64,000 nucleotides of DNA from Neonectria sp. B-13 (Eukaryota; Ascomycota; Sordariomycetes; Hypocreales; Nectriaceae). Both the position numbers and the translations under genes were made by a program. Each line of letters begins with the position of its first letter. Within the stretch, counting starts at the first letter, position 1. The stretch covers positions 496,001-560,000 of the forward strand of contig NOKP01000027.1 of NCBI GenBank assembly GCA_002682825.1, given 5' to 3'. Below, piece by piece: positions 1 through 11,254 of this stretch. The notes below the pieces were generated by a model. That model searched no databases, was not told the origin of the DNA, and saw only the letters and a list, made by a program, of their open reading frames with translations.

Positions 1-640
1 AGCTTCGCATGCTGTTTGTTGTTGTTGGCGGAGGAGGCCCAGCGCTGCCAGCCAGTTTCAGCTGTGCAGGGGAGAGCTGATCTGCCCCGCTGTATTGGAC
101 CTCCATGACCCGCCGCGAGGATGAGCTATCCGCGGCCGTGCCAGCTGCAGAGGTCTTCATGATTGACTTTTCAGCTCATCATAGTACGGGGTACCATGGC
201 TCATGACGCCAGTTAAGTCCCGGTGCAGCTCGACAGCAGCACTGTGCTGTAGCGGCAAGCCATGATTCTGCCATGACTCCATGAGGGGAGCTTAGCATGG
301 AGCTCTGTCGATCCACGTCACAGCGCATCACATCTCAATGCCCAGGTAGTAGTCACCTACTAATGCTTAGTTAGGGGTACGGAAAGGAGGCAGTCAGTTC
401 CCCGTAGCACATCACCCGTAGCGATCCCGTGTCTTATCCGTGGGGCTGCGTCATGTAGGTAGTGGTAGGTAGGTCAGTGTAAGGCGTGTAATGCAGTGAG
501 CAACAGCTCCCTTTATTAGCAGCCCATTTCCCCTCCCCCGTCTTCATCTTGCATCTATTACAACCACCCCTTGCTGGCGACGAAGACACGAACAACACCA
601 TCGCCATCATTCCATCTTGATTCTGCACAAATTCCTCATC
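1..640. other. Upstream region of the first gene
   Basis: No convincing coding sequence. The last ~130 bases before the ATG at 641 are pyrimidine-rich and contain short GTAGGTAG-like repeats around 455-475, so this is probably the promoter and leader of the gene starting at 641. No tail of another gene is visible at the left edge. Confidence 0.6.
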
Positions 641-1718
641 ATGGACAAGTTCATCAACACCGCCAAGGACTTCCTCGACGACGACAAGGATCGTCAGGGT
701 AAGCACCACACCCCGACTTCGTCCCGCTGATCTCTTCGCCCAAGCTCCCCGCCATCATTTACCCCGCCATGATGCCCTCCTCATCCTCATCCTCATCCTC
801 CCTCATGGCGTGTCTTAGCAGTCCCCGGCTCGACTATTCAACTCCATAAGACCACATCCCTTCCACTGTCATATACTCAAAACAAATAAACTCACCAACA
901 GCTAACAAGACTTTTCTCTCCTAGATCAGCAACAGGGGCAGCAGCAGTACCCCTCCCCCGGCTCCAACAGTCAGTCCGTCCCCGATCTCCTCGCTTGACA
1001 CTGAAACCCGACAAATCCCGTTGACACAATCCAGAGCCCGCCGGTGGCATCGCTAGCTTCCTCGGCGACCTAAACTTCAACGACGCCAAGCAGGAGGCCA
1101 GCAAGAACGCCGGCTCCTCGGGTGACGAGAATTTCTTCGGCAGCATCCTTCAGGCTGTCAGCCAGAAGCAGAATAAGCTCTCCCACGAGGATATTGATGA
1201 GGAGGGTAAGTTTCTTCATCAGACCAGACGACAATTATACTGGTTGTAGTCGTGGTCGTAGCCATGGTCCTGGTGCTAACAACGTGTTAAGACGCCATCA
1301 AGCAGCACAAGAAGACATACGACGATGATGACGACAACGACGCTGATGAGAACAGCCTTGGCCCCGCCGCTGCCCTGCAAGCCCTGAAGCTCTTCAACAA
1401 GGGCGAGTCTAGCAGCAGCAGCAGCAGCAGCCAGAGCGCCTACCTCGGCCTCGCCATGTCTGAGGCCAGCAAGGTCAGTCCTCCTTCCCATTACTCTTAT
1501 TCGTTTCCAAAACTCAATTGCGCATCGAGTAACGGCTGACCTGGAACCCACAACTCTAGCTCTTCGATGACAAGTCTTCTAAAGACAAGGTGTCTTCCAG
1601 TACCAGCAAGGATGCTGTCGTCCAGAAGGCCGCTGAGGTTGCCATGAAGATGTACATGAAGAGCCAGGGTGAACAGCAGGGCGGCTTGATGGGCTTGGCT
1701 TCCAAGTTCATCAAGTAG
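641..1718 (+). CDS. Beta-flanking-like protein (DUF7721 type), 204 aa
   Basis: Five exons: 641-698, 925-969, 1035-1205, 1292-1473 and 1560-1718. The joins stay in frame and give 204 residues ending in KFIK. The start ATG is preceded by CATC and opens a short acidic helix (MDKFINTAKDFLDDDKDRQ). After a Gln/Pro-rich linker comes the recognisable core (GGIASFLGDL, then ENFFGSILQAV), an Asp-rich acidic stretch, an eight-residue Ser run, and a C-terminal helix rich in Ala, Lys and Met. This layout resembles small fungal proteins annotated as 'beta-flanking protein' (DUF7721, named from memory); their function is unknown. No signal peptide or membrane segment is visible, so it is probably soluble. 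Intron 1 (226 bp) is long for this locus and holds a CTCATC microsatellite near 780-800. The gene converges on the amidase with about 205 bp between stop codons. Confidence 0.85.
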
Positions 1719-1923
1719 ACGATGACACGAGATGCATGATGAACGATAACCCAAAGAATGGTGCCGAGTCTTGAGTCGGACCACGTGGGCCAGATCCAGT
1801 GTATAGGCACGAAGGGAGTTAAGTCAAATCTTCCTTGAAAATAAAATTTACAACATGAACAAACCATTGCTGTTTACAATCTGGGGTCAAGTCCATCGCC
1901 CTATCCTGTCTATCCAAGACCTC

Positions 1924-3943
1924 CTAAGCGTTGGATTTAGTATTCTGGACCAAACCCATAACATCCAGCCACTCGCTAGGCCGACGTCGACCGCCTTCAA
2001 TCCCTTCATACACGAATTCTTCGGCTTCACGTGCCCACCCAAGGAGCTGCTCCTCGCTGCCCCATTCTCCCGTCGCCATCAGGCCAACCGGCAGCTTGCC
2101 GTCGCCCTGGTCCGCGTCGACGTACCCGACCGGCGCCGACAGCGCGGGCGTGCCCGTTATGTTGGCAAGGAAGACGTAGAGCATGTTGCGGATCGTTTTA
2201 TTGGTATCGCTAATGCCGTACTTTTCGTCGCCGGGCGTGATCGGCCAGCCAGGCATGGGCGTTGTGGGCGTCATGATGAGCAGGCCCGGGTGCTTCTGGA
2301 AGAGGAACGCCAAGTGGCGCATGATGAGCTCGCGCAGGGCATTGTACTGGAGGAAGTCGGCGGCGGGCGTCTTGGTTGCGATGGTTAGGATAACCTTGTT
2401 GGGGGCGCCTACCAGGGACAGCCAGTCGGGAGCGCGGTGACGGGCGGCTTCTGCCATCTCGGTGATGCAAACGGCGCTGTGAGCCAGCTGCGCCTCCGGG
2501 ATGTAAGGGATGGAGATGTCGACAATGTCGTAGCCACACCTGTTGGCGAAGTAGTCCATGGCCTTCTCACACGCCTCGGCGACGCGCGGGTCGGCCTGAT
2601 TCCACCAGTCGCGGTAGATGCCCATGACCTTCTTGGCCGACGGCTCGGGCGGGATCGACAGCGCGAAGCGGCCTTGCGTGGGACAGTCGGCGTTGGGCTG
2701 GGACATGACGCGGTAGGCGATGGTGAGGTCGGCGACTGAGGCGGCGAGGGGCGACGTCACACACATGGTGCTCTTCATGAACATGGTGCGATTGTGGCTG
2801 GTCTTGAGTCCATAGACGCCGTTGAAGGCGGCCGGGACTCTTGTACTGCCACCTGCGTCACTGCCGACGCAGATGGGGACAAGTCCAACAGAGAGGCAAG
2901 AAGCCGCGCCGGACGACGAACCGCCGGGGTAGTATGTCTTGTTATGGAAGTTCGTGGGAGTGCCCTGGATAGCCTGGAAACCATGTCAGCAATGACCTAC
3001 GCCGTGGGAAACAATGCATACGTTAGAGCCACTGGTATCTAAAGGAGTCGCAGGTTAGCTTCGTCGTCAAGTGTTCCGTGGAGGAGCATCATACCTGAGC
3101 CAAGCTCATGCATGGCATTCTTTCCGATAACGATAGCTCCAGCTTCCTGGAGCTTCCTGACCGGCCAGACCGACGCCTCCTGCTCCTTGAAGAAAGGGAC
3201 CGAGGGGTTATACTTCATGCCGTTGTGGTCGGAATAGCCCTTGACCGAAGTATCGTCCTTGACGCCAATTGGAACTCCGTCGAGAACGCCCAAGGGCTTC
3301 CCCGCGGCCCAGCGATCGGTTGATGCCTTGGCTGCCTCGAGCGCAAGGTGATCTTTTCCGTGGGAATCGGCCCAGGCGTTACCATACGTGCCCACAGGCG
3401 TGCCATTGCTTGTAATCAGGGGAAGCAGGGCCTCGACGACCTGGAAGGGGGTCACCTTGCCAGCTTTGTACATCTCATGGTAGTCGTTTGCAGTCCAGTA
3501 CCGCTGTGCCGAATTGGTATGTGTTGCCTTGAGGAGCTCCGGTTCAAATTGGAGCATGGGCGATGTGGCGCCAAGCGGAGTTACAGTGGGCTGTTGGATG
3601 TCAGCATGAAGCTCTCACCACACATGAGAGCAGGGTTAGGAAGGGTAGGACATGATCATACATAGAATCTATAGGGAATTCCATCGAGCTCTGGGATGTC
3701 TCGGATAGTGGCGAAGCCTGCATTGTCCCAGAAATGCTGCTGAAGGAAGCCGACCTTGGAAATGCTGGCTAAGGATCAGTCGCAGCTTGAGGAGGACGCG
3801 GAGGGGACAAGCACTCACACCGTGGCGCCAATGACGAGAGAGATGCCCCGAAAGACAGGATTCTGTTCAATCTTGGGGTTGTGCTTGATATCGGGGCCTT
3901 CCTTGGCCTCAGGGTAGTCAGCAAAGGCAGCTGGAGGCGCCAT
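1924..3943 (-). CDS. Amidase-signature family enzyme, 603 aa
   Basis: Five exons in coding order: 3943-3819, 3764-3662, 3590-3095, 3038-3001 and 2973-1924 (TAG at 1924-1926). The joined frame is 603 aa. The Ser-cisSer-Lys triad of amidase-signature enzymes is present: the Lys in GVPIGVKD (about residue 187), the cis-Ser in PGGSSSGAA (about 273) and the nucleophile in GSDAGGSTR (about 297). The segment MHELGSDTSGSN is rebuilt only by splicing in the 38-nt exon 3001-3038. Such enzymes hydrolyse carboxamides; the substrate cannot be read from sequence. It could be a general amidase, a fatty-acid-amide type or a GatA relative, but no gatB or gatC partner is nearby. The first two exons add about 76 residues before the conserved domain. 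I chose MAPPAAFADY at 3943; an in-frame ATG at 4006 would add 21 residues. It is divergent from the PHAF1-like gene. Confidence 0.9.
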
Positions 3944-4968
3944 GATGATGGACTTGGAAACTCGTGGAGCTTCGGGGCGGTGATCTCTGGGCAGTTGCGT
4001 CGTCAAGCGACGTGGAGGAAGCTATCCAAAAACAGGACGACCTTATAAGCTTAGAGCCGGCGGTGTCCGTAATTTCGAATCAGCGAGGCAAAGCAGCAAA
4101 CCAAGGTCAGAGAACCCGTAAGAACCCAGAGAACTATGAAGGCAGATGGAGAGCCTACATACCTCACCTTCAAAAGATCTTTGGCCTGAAGAGGGGATGG
4201 AGTAAGACGATGTCGCCGGGGCCATTCAGGGGTCGTGCGGCGCGGTAATCCCTGCAGCTCCGACCGCACGGGGCACCAATTGCCTGGGCCTTGGGGCGTT
4301 GACAGCGCTAAATCCCCCGCTGGGGTTTAGCCTAGAAGCTTGCTTGAGAACCATCCTGGATGCCGAGGCTTGCTGGCGTCAGGCTTTGTTCGAGACATTC
4401 GGGAGCTGAAACGCTGGAATGGAAGAGCAGTCAATTACCTGGGTTAGGTATACATAGTGATTTACTCTCTCTTCACGAACGTGTACTTTTTCTTACTTAT
4501 AATTTCTCCATGATACTTGTAACCTACATTAATTACTAACTTGGTCGGCAGCTGTCTTGGGCGGAGTGGGCACATGCCCATAACTTAGACTGTCCAGGTG
4601 AGCCTGCGGTGAAAACCACTTAAGGTACGGGCTGACTTACGTCATCACGGCGAACCCACCTGCTCACCTTACCCGTCCGTCCACCGGGCCCCGCGTCACC
4701 GTGCATCATGTGAGCTCCGTCCCGCGAGCGTCCCGAGAACCGTGACCATTTAGTGCTTTGGCCCAACATCTGAATAGCCTCGAACTCTTCCCACATTCCA
4801 TCGCCTTCCCATGCTCTGCGACTTCCTGAATCTTACGAACGCAGCCCCAAGGCTGATACGCACACCAAGCGCTGCGCCTGTGCTGGTGCAGCTCTCTACC
4901 CCGCCATCGACAGCTCCGCGATAGCCCACGATAGCCCACGATAGCTCCGTCTAGCCATCTATCATACC
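3944..4968. promoter_or_regulatory. Divergent promoter region, amidase / PHAF1-like gene
   Basis: About 1.0 kb between two divergent start codons, so it must contain both promoters. There is no conserved coding sequence. A 10-bp direct repeat (ATAGCCCACG, two full copies plus a partial one) lies at 4921-4946, just upstream of the ATG at 4969, within the likely leader. An AT-rich patch at about 4440-4540 lies near the middle. Confidence 0.6.
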
Positions 4969-6587
4969 ATGTCGCTCCTCAACGCGCAACTGTATCCTGG
5001 CCGGGCGCTGGGCTTCCTCGGTGCGATTCCCCTCCTCTTCGCATGCCGTGAGACGTGGAATGACTCTCTAACATGTTTCCTCGCTTCTCAGTCCTCGGCG
5101 CCTCTCTCCACGACGTCTTGACCCGCCTCAAGGCCGAACCTCAGCGCTTCCCCAAGCTCGAGCTGCTCTATTCCCCCGACCGACCAGTCACCGAACCCGT
5201 CGGGATAGAGCTCCCCACCAACGGCGTCCGCCTCAGGTTCGACGGCCCAGAGCAGCGCCTGCGCCTCATCGAGGTTACCGATTTCACCAAGAACCACATC
5301 ACCTTCAAGGACCGCGATTTGGTCAAGCCTGTGAATGGCACATCGGCGCCCGCATCCCCCGTGCCTGGAGACTCTACCGCTGGACCAACCTTTCGACACA
5401 TTTATCATCGACTTCTCGGTCCGACGTACGCGGGAGAGTTCATCCCTCCCTCCGCGGGCCAAGAGCATGGCATCTACGTCTTGTCGTACCCAGGCGTCGC
5501 CTTCAACTTCTCCCTGCCGGCCTCGGCGTACGATCCCGACAAGGACGTCGTTTCGATATTCTCATCGGTGACGAGCCAGATCGCGACGTCGATGGCCGTC
5601 TTCAGCGGCAATTCATGGGCTGAGGCTCGACCGAATCTATGGACCGAGATCCTGCCTAGCATCAAGTCCACCACCGTCATACCTCGAGGCAAAGATGTGT
5701 ACCCCGACGAGGTTTCTCTCATCCGACTGCACGGCGGTGGCAAAGTCCAGCTCTTCCGCAAGTGGACCAATAATTCCTTCTGGATCAACCTAGGCGATAC
5801 AACTCCCCAGGACTTGCTCATGGAGTTGGGCCCTCCCAACGCCATCTACAGGAAAAACGATCAGAAGATGGTCATCCATAAAATGCGCGCTTCCAGCAAC
5901 ACGCGATCCCGCCCGAATGCGACCGATCTCAGCCGTCCCGATGACCTCAATGATACGGACCAGTCGTCTATTACCACGGCTTCAGACGCGTCCGACGACG
6001 AGGAGGCCATCGACGACCAAATCGGCGCCGCTACTACTGGCGAGTGCTTCTACAACTACTTCTATCTAGGATTCGACATCCTTGTTTCAACCCGCGTCCC
6101 TCCTTCGCAACCACCACCGGGTTTTAACCAGAACGCCGAGACTGGAGTCGAGAACGGCATTAAATCCCATTCCACCGACCGCCTTGTCGCCACAAAGCTC
6201 GTTCTTCACGGCAACATCCCCGGGTCATACGAATTCAACCGCCACCGCCGCTGCCGGTGGGAGATCGGATACCTAGACGCCTCCGGTGACGGCTCCAGCC
6301 CCGTCCACTCGGAGACCAAGTTCCCCCAGATCGAGGACCGCATGAACGAGACCTGGGCCTCCGTCTTCCCCCGCGGCGAGAGCCAAACCCGCCAGCGCGG
6401 CATGGTCCTCAACCGCGGATGGGGCGACAGCCCGGGCAGCAGCTGCGAGTTTCTCGGCGGCTGGGAGGAGAGCGGTGCGCGCCGCGCAGAGGCCAACGGC
6501 GACTCGACCACCACGCTCTATGGGTTCCCGGGGCTGGTGTTTGAGGTTCTCAAGAACGGGCATGTCAATGCCGTGACGGCGTTTTAG
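4969..6587 (+). CDS. PHAF1 / UPF0183 family protein, 515 aa
   Basis: Two exons, 4969-5020 and 5092-6587, joined in frame as GFLVLGASLHDVL, give 515 aa. The opening 'PGRALGFLVLG-SLHDVL', followed by LELLYSPDRP, GVRLRFDGPEQRLRLIEV and TDFTKNHITFKD, matches the UPF0183 family (human C16orf70/PHAF1), which pairs with BCAS3 at the phagophore during autophagy. That role is family knowledge from animals; the fungal function is inferred. The middle (about residues 270-330) is an acidic Ser/Asp-rich linker (SDASDDEEAIDD). The conserved C-terminal block continues from GECFYNYFYLGFDILVS. The start is supported because the first exon supplies the conserved N-terminus and the ATG lies in CATACCATG. The gene converges on the D-lactate dehydrogenase gene. 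Confidence 0.9.
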
Positions 6588-7033
6588 ATGCGCTTGATTC
6601 GATTCATCTGGAAATGAGGGGATGGGGTTGATTACATGCGTGACGTAACAGGCGTTTTGGAATTGACTTGGTATACATCTGTATTGTAGCATATGAATGG
6701 GCTGGACTAGGGAGTCTCTGATATTGAGCTTGGTTTCGATAGACATTGTCACGCTTGTTTCCCCGACGGCAAAGCTGAATACATTACATCAAAAGTGACA
6801 GTTTCACAGTGTCTGAGACGATTTCGTTATTGCGCCCAAAATATATACGTCATTAATAATTGGCCAAATAGCTCCGATGAAGAGACAGGTATGTATCCTT
6901 TTCGTGTCCCTCTCCGCCATCTATCCCTCTCATCATACATGTTTCTCGCATATGTAGCGACGCCCTTGAACTCCTCTCCTCACATCAGTGGGAGCCCCGT
7001 CCCGTTCCTTTCCTTTTTCCGGGGGGACAGGCT
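6588..7033. other. Convergent intergenic region (two 3' ends)
   Basis: 446 bp between the stop of the PHAF1-like gene and the stop of the D-lactate dehydrogenase gene. It should hold both 3' untranslated regions. AT-rich stretches at about 6780-6880 fit 3'-end formation. No gene is seen. Confidence 0.6.
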
Positions 7034-9091
7034 CTACCACTCATCTACCTCGCCCTTCTTGGGCTTTTGCATGCGCACCACCTTGTCGCAGTTGAGCAGG
7101 CATAGCGGGTCGAAGGCCTTCTTGATCTGGCGCATGGCGTCGACAGTAGTCTCGCCAAGCTCGTGGGGGAGGTAGTCTCGCTTGACCAGACCGACACCGT
7201 GCTCACCCTGAGAGAAGACGCGGTCAGCTTATGTGTCGTAAGGAGAACAATGGAAGAAGAACTTACAGTCACGGTACCCTCCATTTCAACGGCCTTCTTG
7301 ACCATGCGGTGCACCACCGTCTCGGCCTTTTCTCGCTGAGACTCGTTGTAGAGGAGAATAGCTGGTGTGGAGGTTAGCGAGCGGTTCACAATAAGCCGAA
7401 GGATCTTGAAAAGGGAAACGTACTGTGGAAGTTGCCATCGCCAACGTGGCCGACAATAGACGCAAACAGTCCGCTCTTGGCCATGTCCTCCTTGGTCTCC
7501 TCGATCAACTGAGGCAGCCGGCTCAGCGGCACAGCAACATCGCCGGTCCAGACACGATCACCGGGCTTCTTAACAGCCATGGTGCTCCACAGCGCCTCCT
7601 TGCGGGCGCTCCACAGCTCTTCTTGCTCCTCGTGGCTCTTGGCGAACTCGAACGCCTTGCTCCCGGCCTTGGTGGCGAGGCCCTGGACCTGGTCGACCTG
7701 CTCCTTGACGCCGGCGGGGGTGCCGGCAAACTTGAAGAAGATGGTGGGGGCCTCGGCCCAGGCGCGCGACGTCATGCCGGCCTCGTTGATGCATTTCATC
7801 TGGTTGTCGTCGAGGATCTCGACGGCGGCCACGGGGATGCCCTGGCCGACGACCTTGGCCACGCAGTTGGCGGCGTGGCGGATCGAGGGGAAGGTGGCGA
7901 CGGCGACGCTGGTGAAGGCGGGCTTCACGGTGACCTTGAGGACGGCCTCGGTGACGAGACCCAGGGTGCCCTCGGAGCCGATGAAGAGCTTGGTGAGATC
8001 GTAGCCGGCGGAGCTCTTGCGGGGCCGTTGCCGGGTCTTGATGACGGTGCCGTCGGCCATGACGACGGTCAAGCTGAGAACCCACTCACGCATAGTGCCG
8101 TAGCGGTAGGCGTTGGTGCCACTGCAGCCGGTCCCGATCATGCCGCCGATCATGGCACCGGGGCCGGGGTCGGGGGGGAAGAAGAGGCCCTCCTTGCCCA
8201 GGTGGTCGTTGAGGGCCTCCCAGCCCATGGCGGGCTGGACCACGACGTCGAGGTCGTCCTTGTGCAGCTTGATGATCTTGTTCATGCGGCCAAAGTCGAC
8301 GGAGATGCCCTGGTGAGTCGGGGTGAAGTGCCCCTCCAGACTGGTGCCGCCACTGTAGCCAACAACGGGAATGCGCCGCTTATGGCACACCTTCATAATC
8401 TCCGAAACCTCCTCGGTGGAACCGGGGTAGACGACGCAGAAGGAGCGCTCGTCAGGCTTGGCGGCGTGTGAGGACCAGCTGGAGGTGGCATGGTGCTCGA
8501 TATCGGACTCGGTGGTGCTGACGTTGTCCTTGCCTACAATCTTGACAAAGTCGGCCCAGGCGGCCTGCATGTTCTCGAGCTTGGTATTGTGCTTCGGGGC
8601 CTTGGTCTTGGAGAGCGGCAGGGTCGAGACGGGTTCGGGCTCGGTGGGCCAGAATGTGCCGAGCCAGTATGAGATTCCGACGCCGGAGAGGAAGACTGGA
8701 AGAGGGTATGCGGGTTAGCGAGCTGTCTGTCGTGTAGTTTCCAATTGCAGCTCCACCACTTCAATCAAGACTTACCAAACGTCATCATCCAGTTCCGCGA
8801 GGGGTCCGTCATGTTGCGCCACTTCTCGTACTGCTCCCGCTGCTCACGCTCTCGTCGCAGCCGCGACCCGATGCTGCCCATGACCTGGCCCTGGAACGAC
8901 CTGCCGAGCTTGGCCTCGTTGCCCTGGCGGGGCGCCTTGGGCTCGATCTCGGTAGCGTATGAGCGTGCGGAAACGGCGGCGGCGGCGGAGGCGGGCAATC
9001 GAGGGCAGCACCTGGCGTTGCTGCTGCTCGAGGCCCGCAAGCTCAAGCTCCGAAGAGCTGTGCGGTGGGCGCGCAGCTGGAGGGACGCCAT
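7034..9091 (-). CDS. DLD1: D-lactate dehydrogenase (cytochrome), mitochondrial, 618 aa
   Basis: Four exons in coding order: 9091-8776, 8695-7424, 7361-7267 and 7207-7034 (TAG). The joined frame is 618 aa. Residues 1-48 form a basic, Ser/Arg-rich presequence without acidic residues (MASLQLRAHRTALRSLSLRA), ending near RSYATE, typical of mitochondrial import. A hydrophobic segment created across the first intron (FVFLSGVGISYWLGTFW, about residues 105-121) would anchor it in the inner membrane. The FAD-binding PCMH domain follows: VVYPGSTEEV, YSGGTSLEGH, GGMIGTGCSGTNAYRYG and GSEGTLG. The C-terminal FAD-oxidase domain has VGDGNFHT (rebuilt by splicing) and GTVTGEHGVG (also across an intron). It oxidises D-lactate to pyruvate and passes electrons to cytochrome c. 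A related FAD 2-hydroxyacid dehydrogenase is the alternative, but the presequence-anchor-PCMH order is that of Dld1. Confidence 0.93.
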
Positions 9092-10332
9092 TGGGAGAGG
9101 CTCAATTCGCGGGGAGCGTCAAGGGTTCGGGGGCATGGAAGGGACAGCAAGAGAGCAGGAGTCGAGGCGATACGGATTGGATGAGAGGGAGAGTGCGCTG
9201 GCCAGGACTGAGCGAGAGGGAACTGGGCGGCTTCGGAGGTGTTTAAGGCTTGCGGAGCGCGGCAACGGATGGCAACCTGGAATCCTTGAATCGTGGATGT
9301 CCGTCCAATCCTGGGAAATTTCTCGGCACGGAGTTGAAGCGCCGCGAGAGGCCAGCGCCGCCCGAAGCCCGAGCCCCACCAACCTCCACTAACAGATTCA
9401 CTGCGAGCCCGCTGTGAGGTAGCCCGAGCATAGTATCAGACAGATCCCACGCCGGCAGTAATTACGGAGTACATCCATGAGATCTCATATCCCATGGCCC
9501 GGCCAGCCCCGGTGCCCTTCTCTCCGTCTCCTTTCCAGGGTCCCAAAAGCAAGCGTCTTTTCGTCTGCGGCTGAGCGACTGAGAGTATTCGTACTCTTGT
9601 CCACTCCGTCGACTTGGCCGCCGTTGTTACCACCCACGTTAGGTCCGAATACGTACCACGGTGCCGTGTAAGAGGAAAGGCCTCGACAAAGTGGGATTCA
9701 ACCAGCAATCCCACTTTCCAATTCCCATATCAGAGCACGCAAGAGCCGGGGTGAGAGACGTCACAGAACTGCCTGTGCAATTGACAATAAAGCCCAGCGC
9801 TCCCGTCGGTATCCCACTCGTCATTCAGTCCTTCGTTCCCTCTCATTTCACCGAGCCTCCTCGACACAAACCTGACATCAGTGCCCCAGTGTCAAGGTAC
9901 CTTATCCGTGCTCCCCCGCCCGACGTCAGCTCCGTCGCCGTTCCGCCTCCGGCCGTCGGCCCCTCGTCGCTCCCCATCCGGCATCCTAGACTCTCAGCGT
10001 CACAGTCTCATCTTGGCTCCTCTGCATTAGCTCGCTATTCGGGCGCTATTCGTACCTAGATGACCAGCCCAGACCACCGCGCGCAGCACCTGCACACGCC
10101 TTGCTCCCCACGTTGCGGGCCTTCCTCTGTAATCCTCAAAAACACGACGGAGTCCAAGTCCGCTTCCTCTTCTCCTCGGCCTTCTGCCATCCCCAACATC
10201 GTTCGCCGTCCAATCACGCTGTGTGGTATCAACCGAAACCGAAAACTCCGTACGCCCGTTTTATGTCACAACGTAGTTCCATCAGTCATGCTCTATCGCC
10301 CCCTCGGCCTCTCGCCCCCATTACCTCCATCC
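9092..10332. other. Promoter of the D-lactate dehydrogenase gene and 3' region of the Clr5 gene
   Basis: 1.24 kb without a supported gene. The side near 9092 should carry the promoter of the minus-strand D-lactate dehydrogenase; the side near 10332 the 3' end of the Clr5-domain gene. A TACGGAGTA word sits at 9463-9471. Several open frames here are short and have no recognisable domain. Confidence 0.55.
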
Positions 10333-11210
10333 TCAAGTCTTCCAGACAAGCTGCACCGCAAACGTCGGCGTGCCGCCCTGGAGATGCGCTAGGTACGCTC
10401 CCATTTCTTGGTCATCTTCTATCTGCAGCGGAAGCTCCGCTCCCTTGCCGTCCTTGACAATTCCCTCAACTCGAACACACAGCGCTCCGGGGAACTTCTC
10501 CACCGTCGTATGTCGCAACTCCTGCAGCGATTGCGACGTCATCGTTGCGATCCACAAGCCAGTGTTCGTTACAAACGTTGATGACGGATGTAACCGCAGG
10601 AAAACCGCAATTGCCGTCGACATTGGTTGCACGGCATGGAACACCGAGTTAGACGGCGTCGCTGCTGCTGCGTAAGGCTGCTGCACATATTGTTGGTCCA
10701 TGAATGCCGCCTGTGTGTTCGCTGCCAGGAACAGTGACGACCCAATCTGGGTATCCAGGGGCACTGCCGTAGGGATCGATGACCCCAACACCCGGTGCGG
10801 TTGTGGAAGGTCATTGGGTGAGTCTGACAGACTGGACGACTGCGATTGCAACGACATGGGTAAATGGGTTGGAATAGGTCCTCCCGGTGGAGCAAACGGC
10901 ATCTGAGAAGCATGCGACACTTCCGACATGGCGTCGAAGTTGTTGCTTCCCATCCCATCCCCCAGGTCGACCGGTTCCGCCTGTGGTGAATTGTCGACCT
11001 GGCTTGATCTTGAAGTTCGCCTCTCCGAGACTCCATACGCAATGACTGAGTGTGCCGGGGTGGCAAGTGATTCTTGCTGCTGCTGCTGTAGCTCCCGTTG
11101 CTGTCGCTGCTGCTGCTGTTGCCGTTGCTTTCGTAGCTCCCGTTGCTGTTGCTCCTGTAGCTCCCTTTGCTGTTGTTGGTGTAGCTCCCGGTGCTGTTGA
11201 TGTTGCTGCT

Positions 11211-11254
<44 letters not shown>

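Noticed and set aside
2031..2739. Overlapping plus-strand frames opposite the amidase gene
   Set aside because: Shadows of the amidase exon; they lack family features while the minus strand has the full catalytic triad.
7425..8471. Long plus-strand frame (348 codons) antisense to D-lactate dehydrogenase
   Set aside because: A shadow frame of the GC-rich coding exon; the minus strand carries an unmistakable FAD-binding protein.
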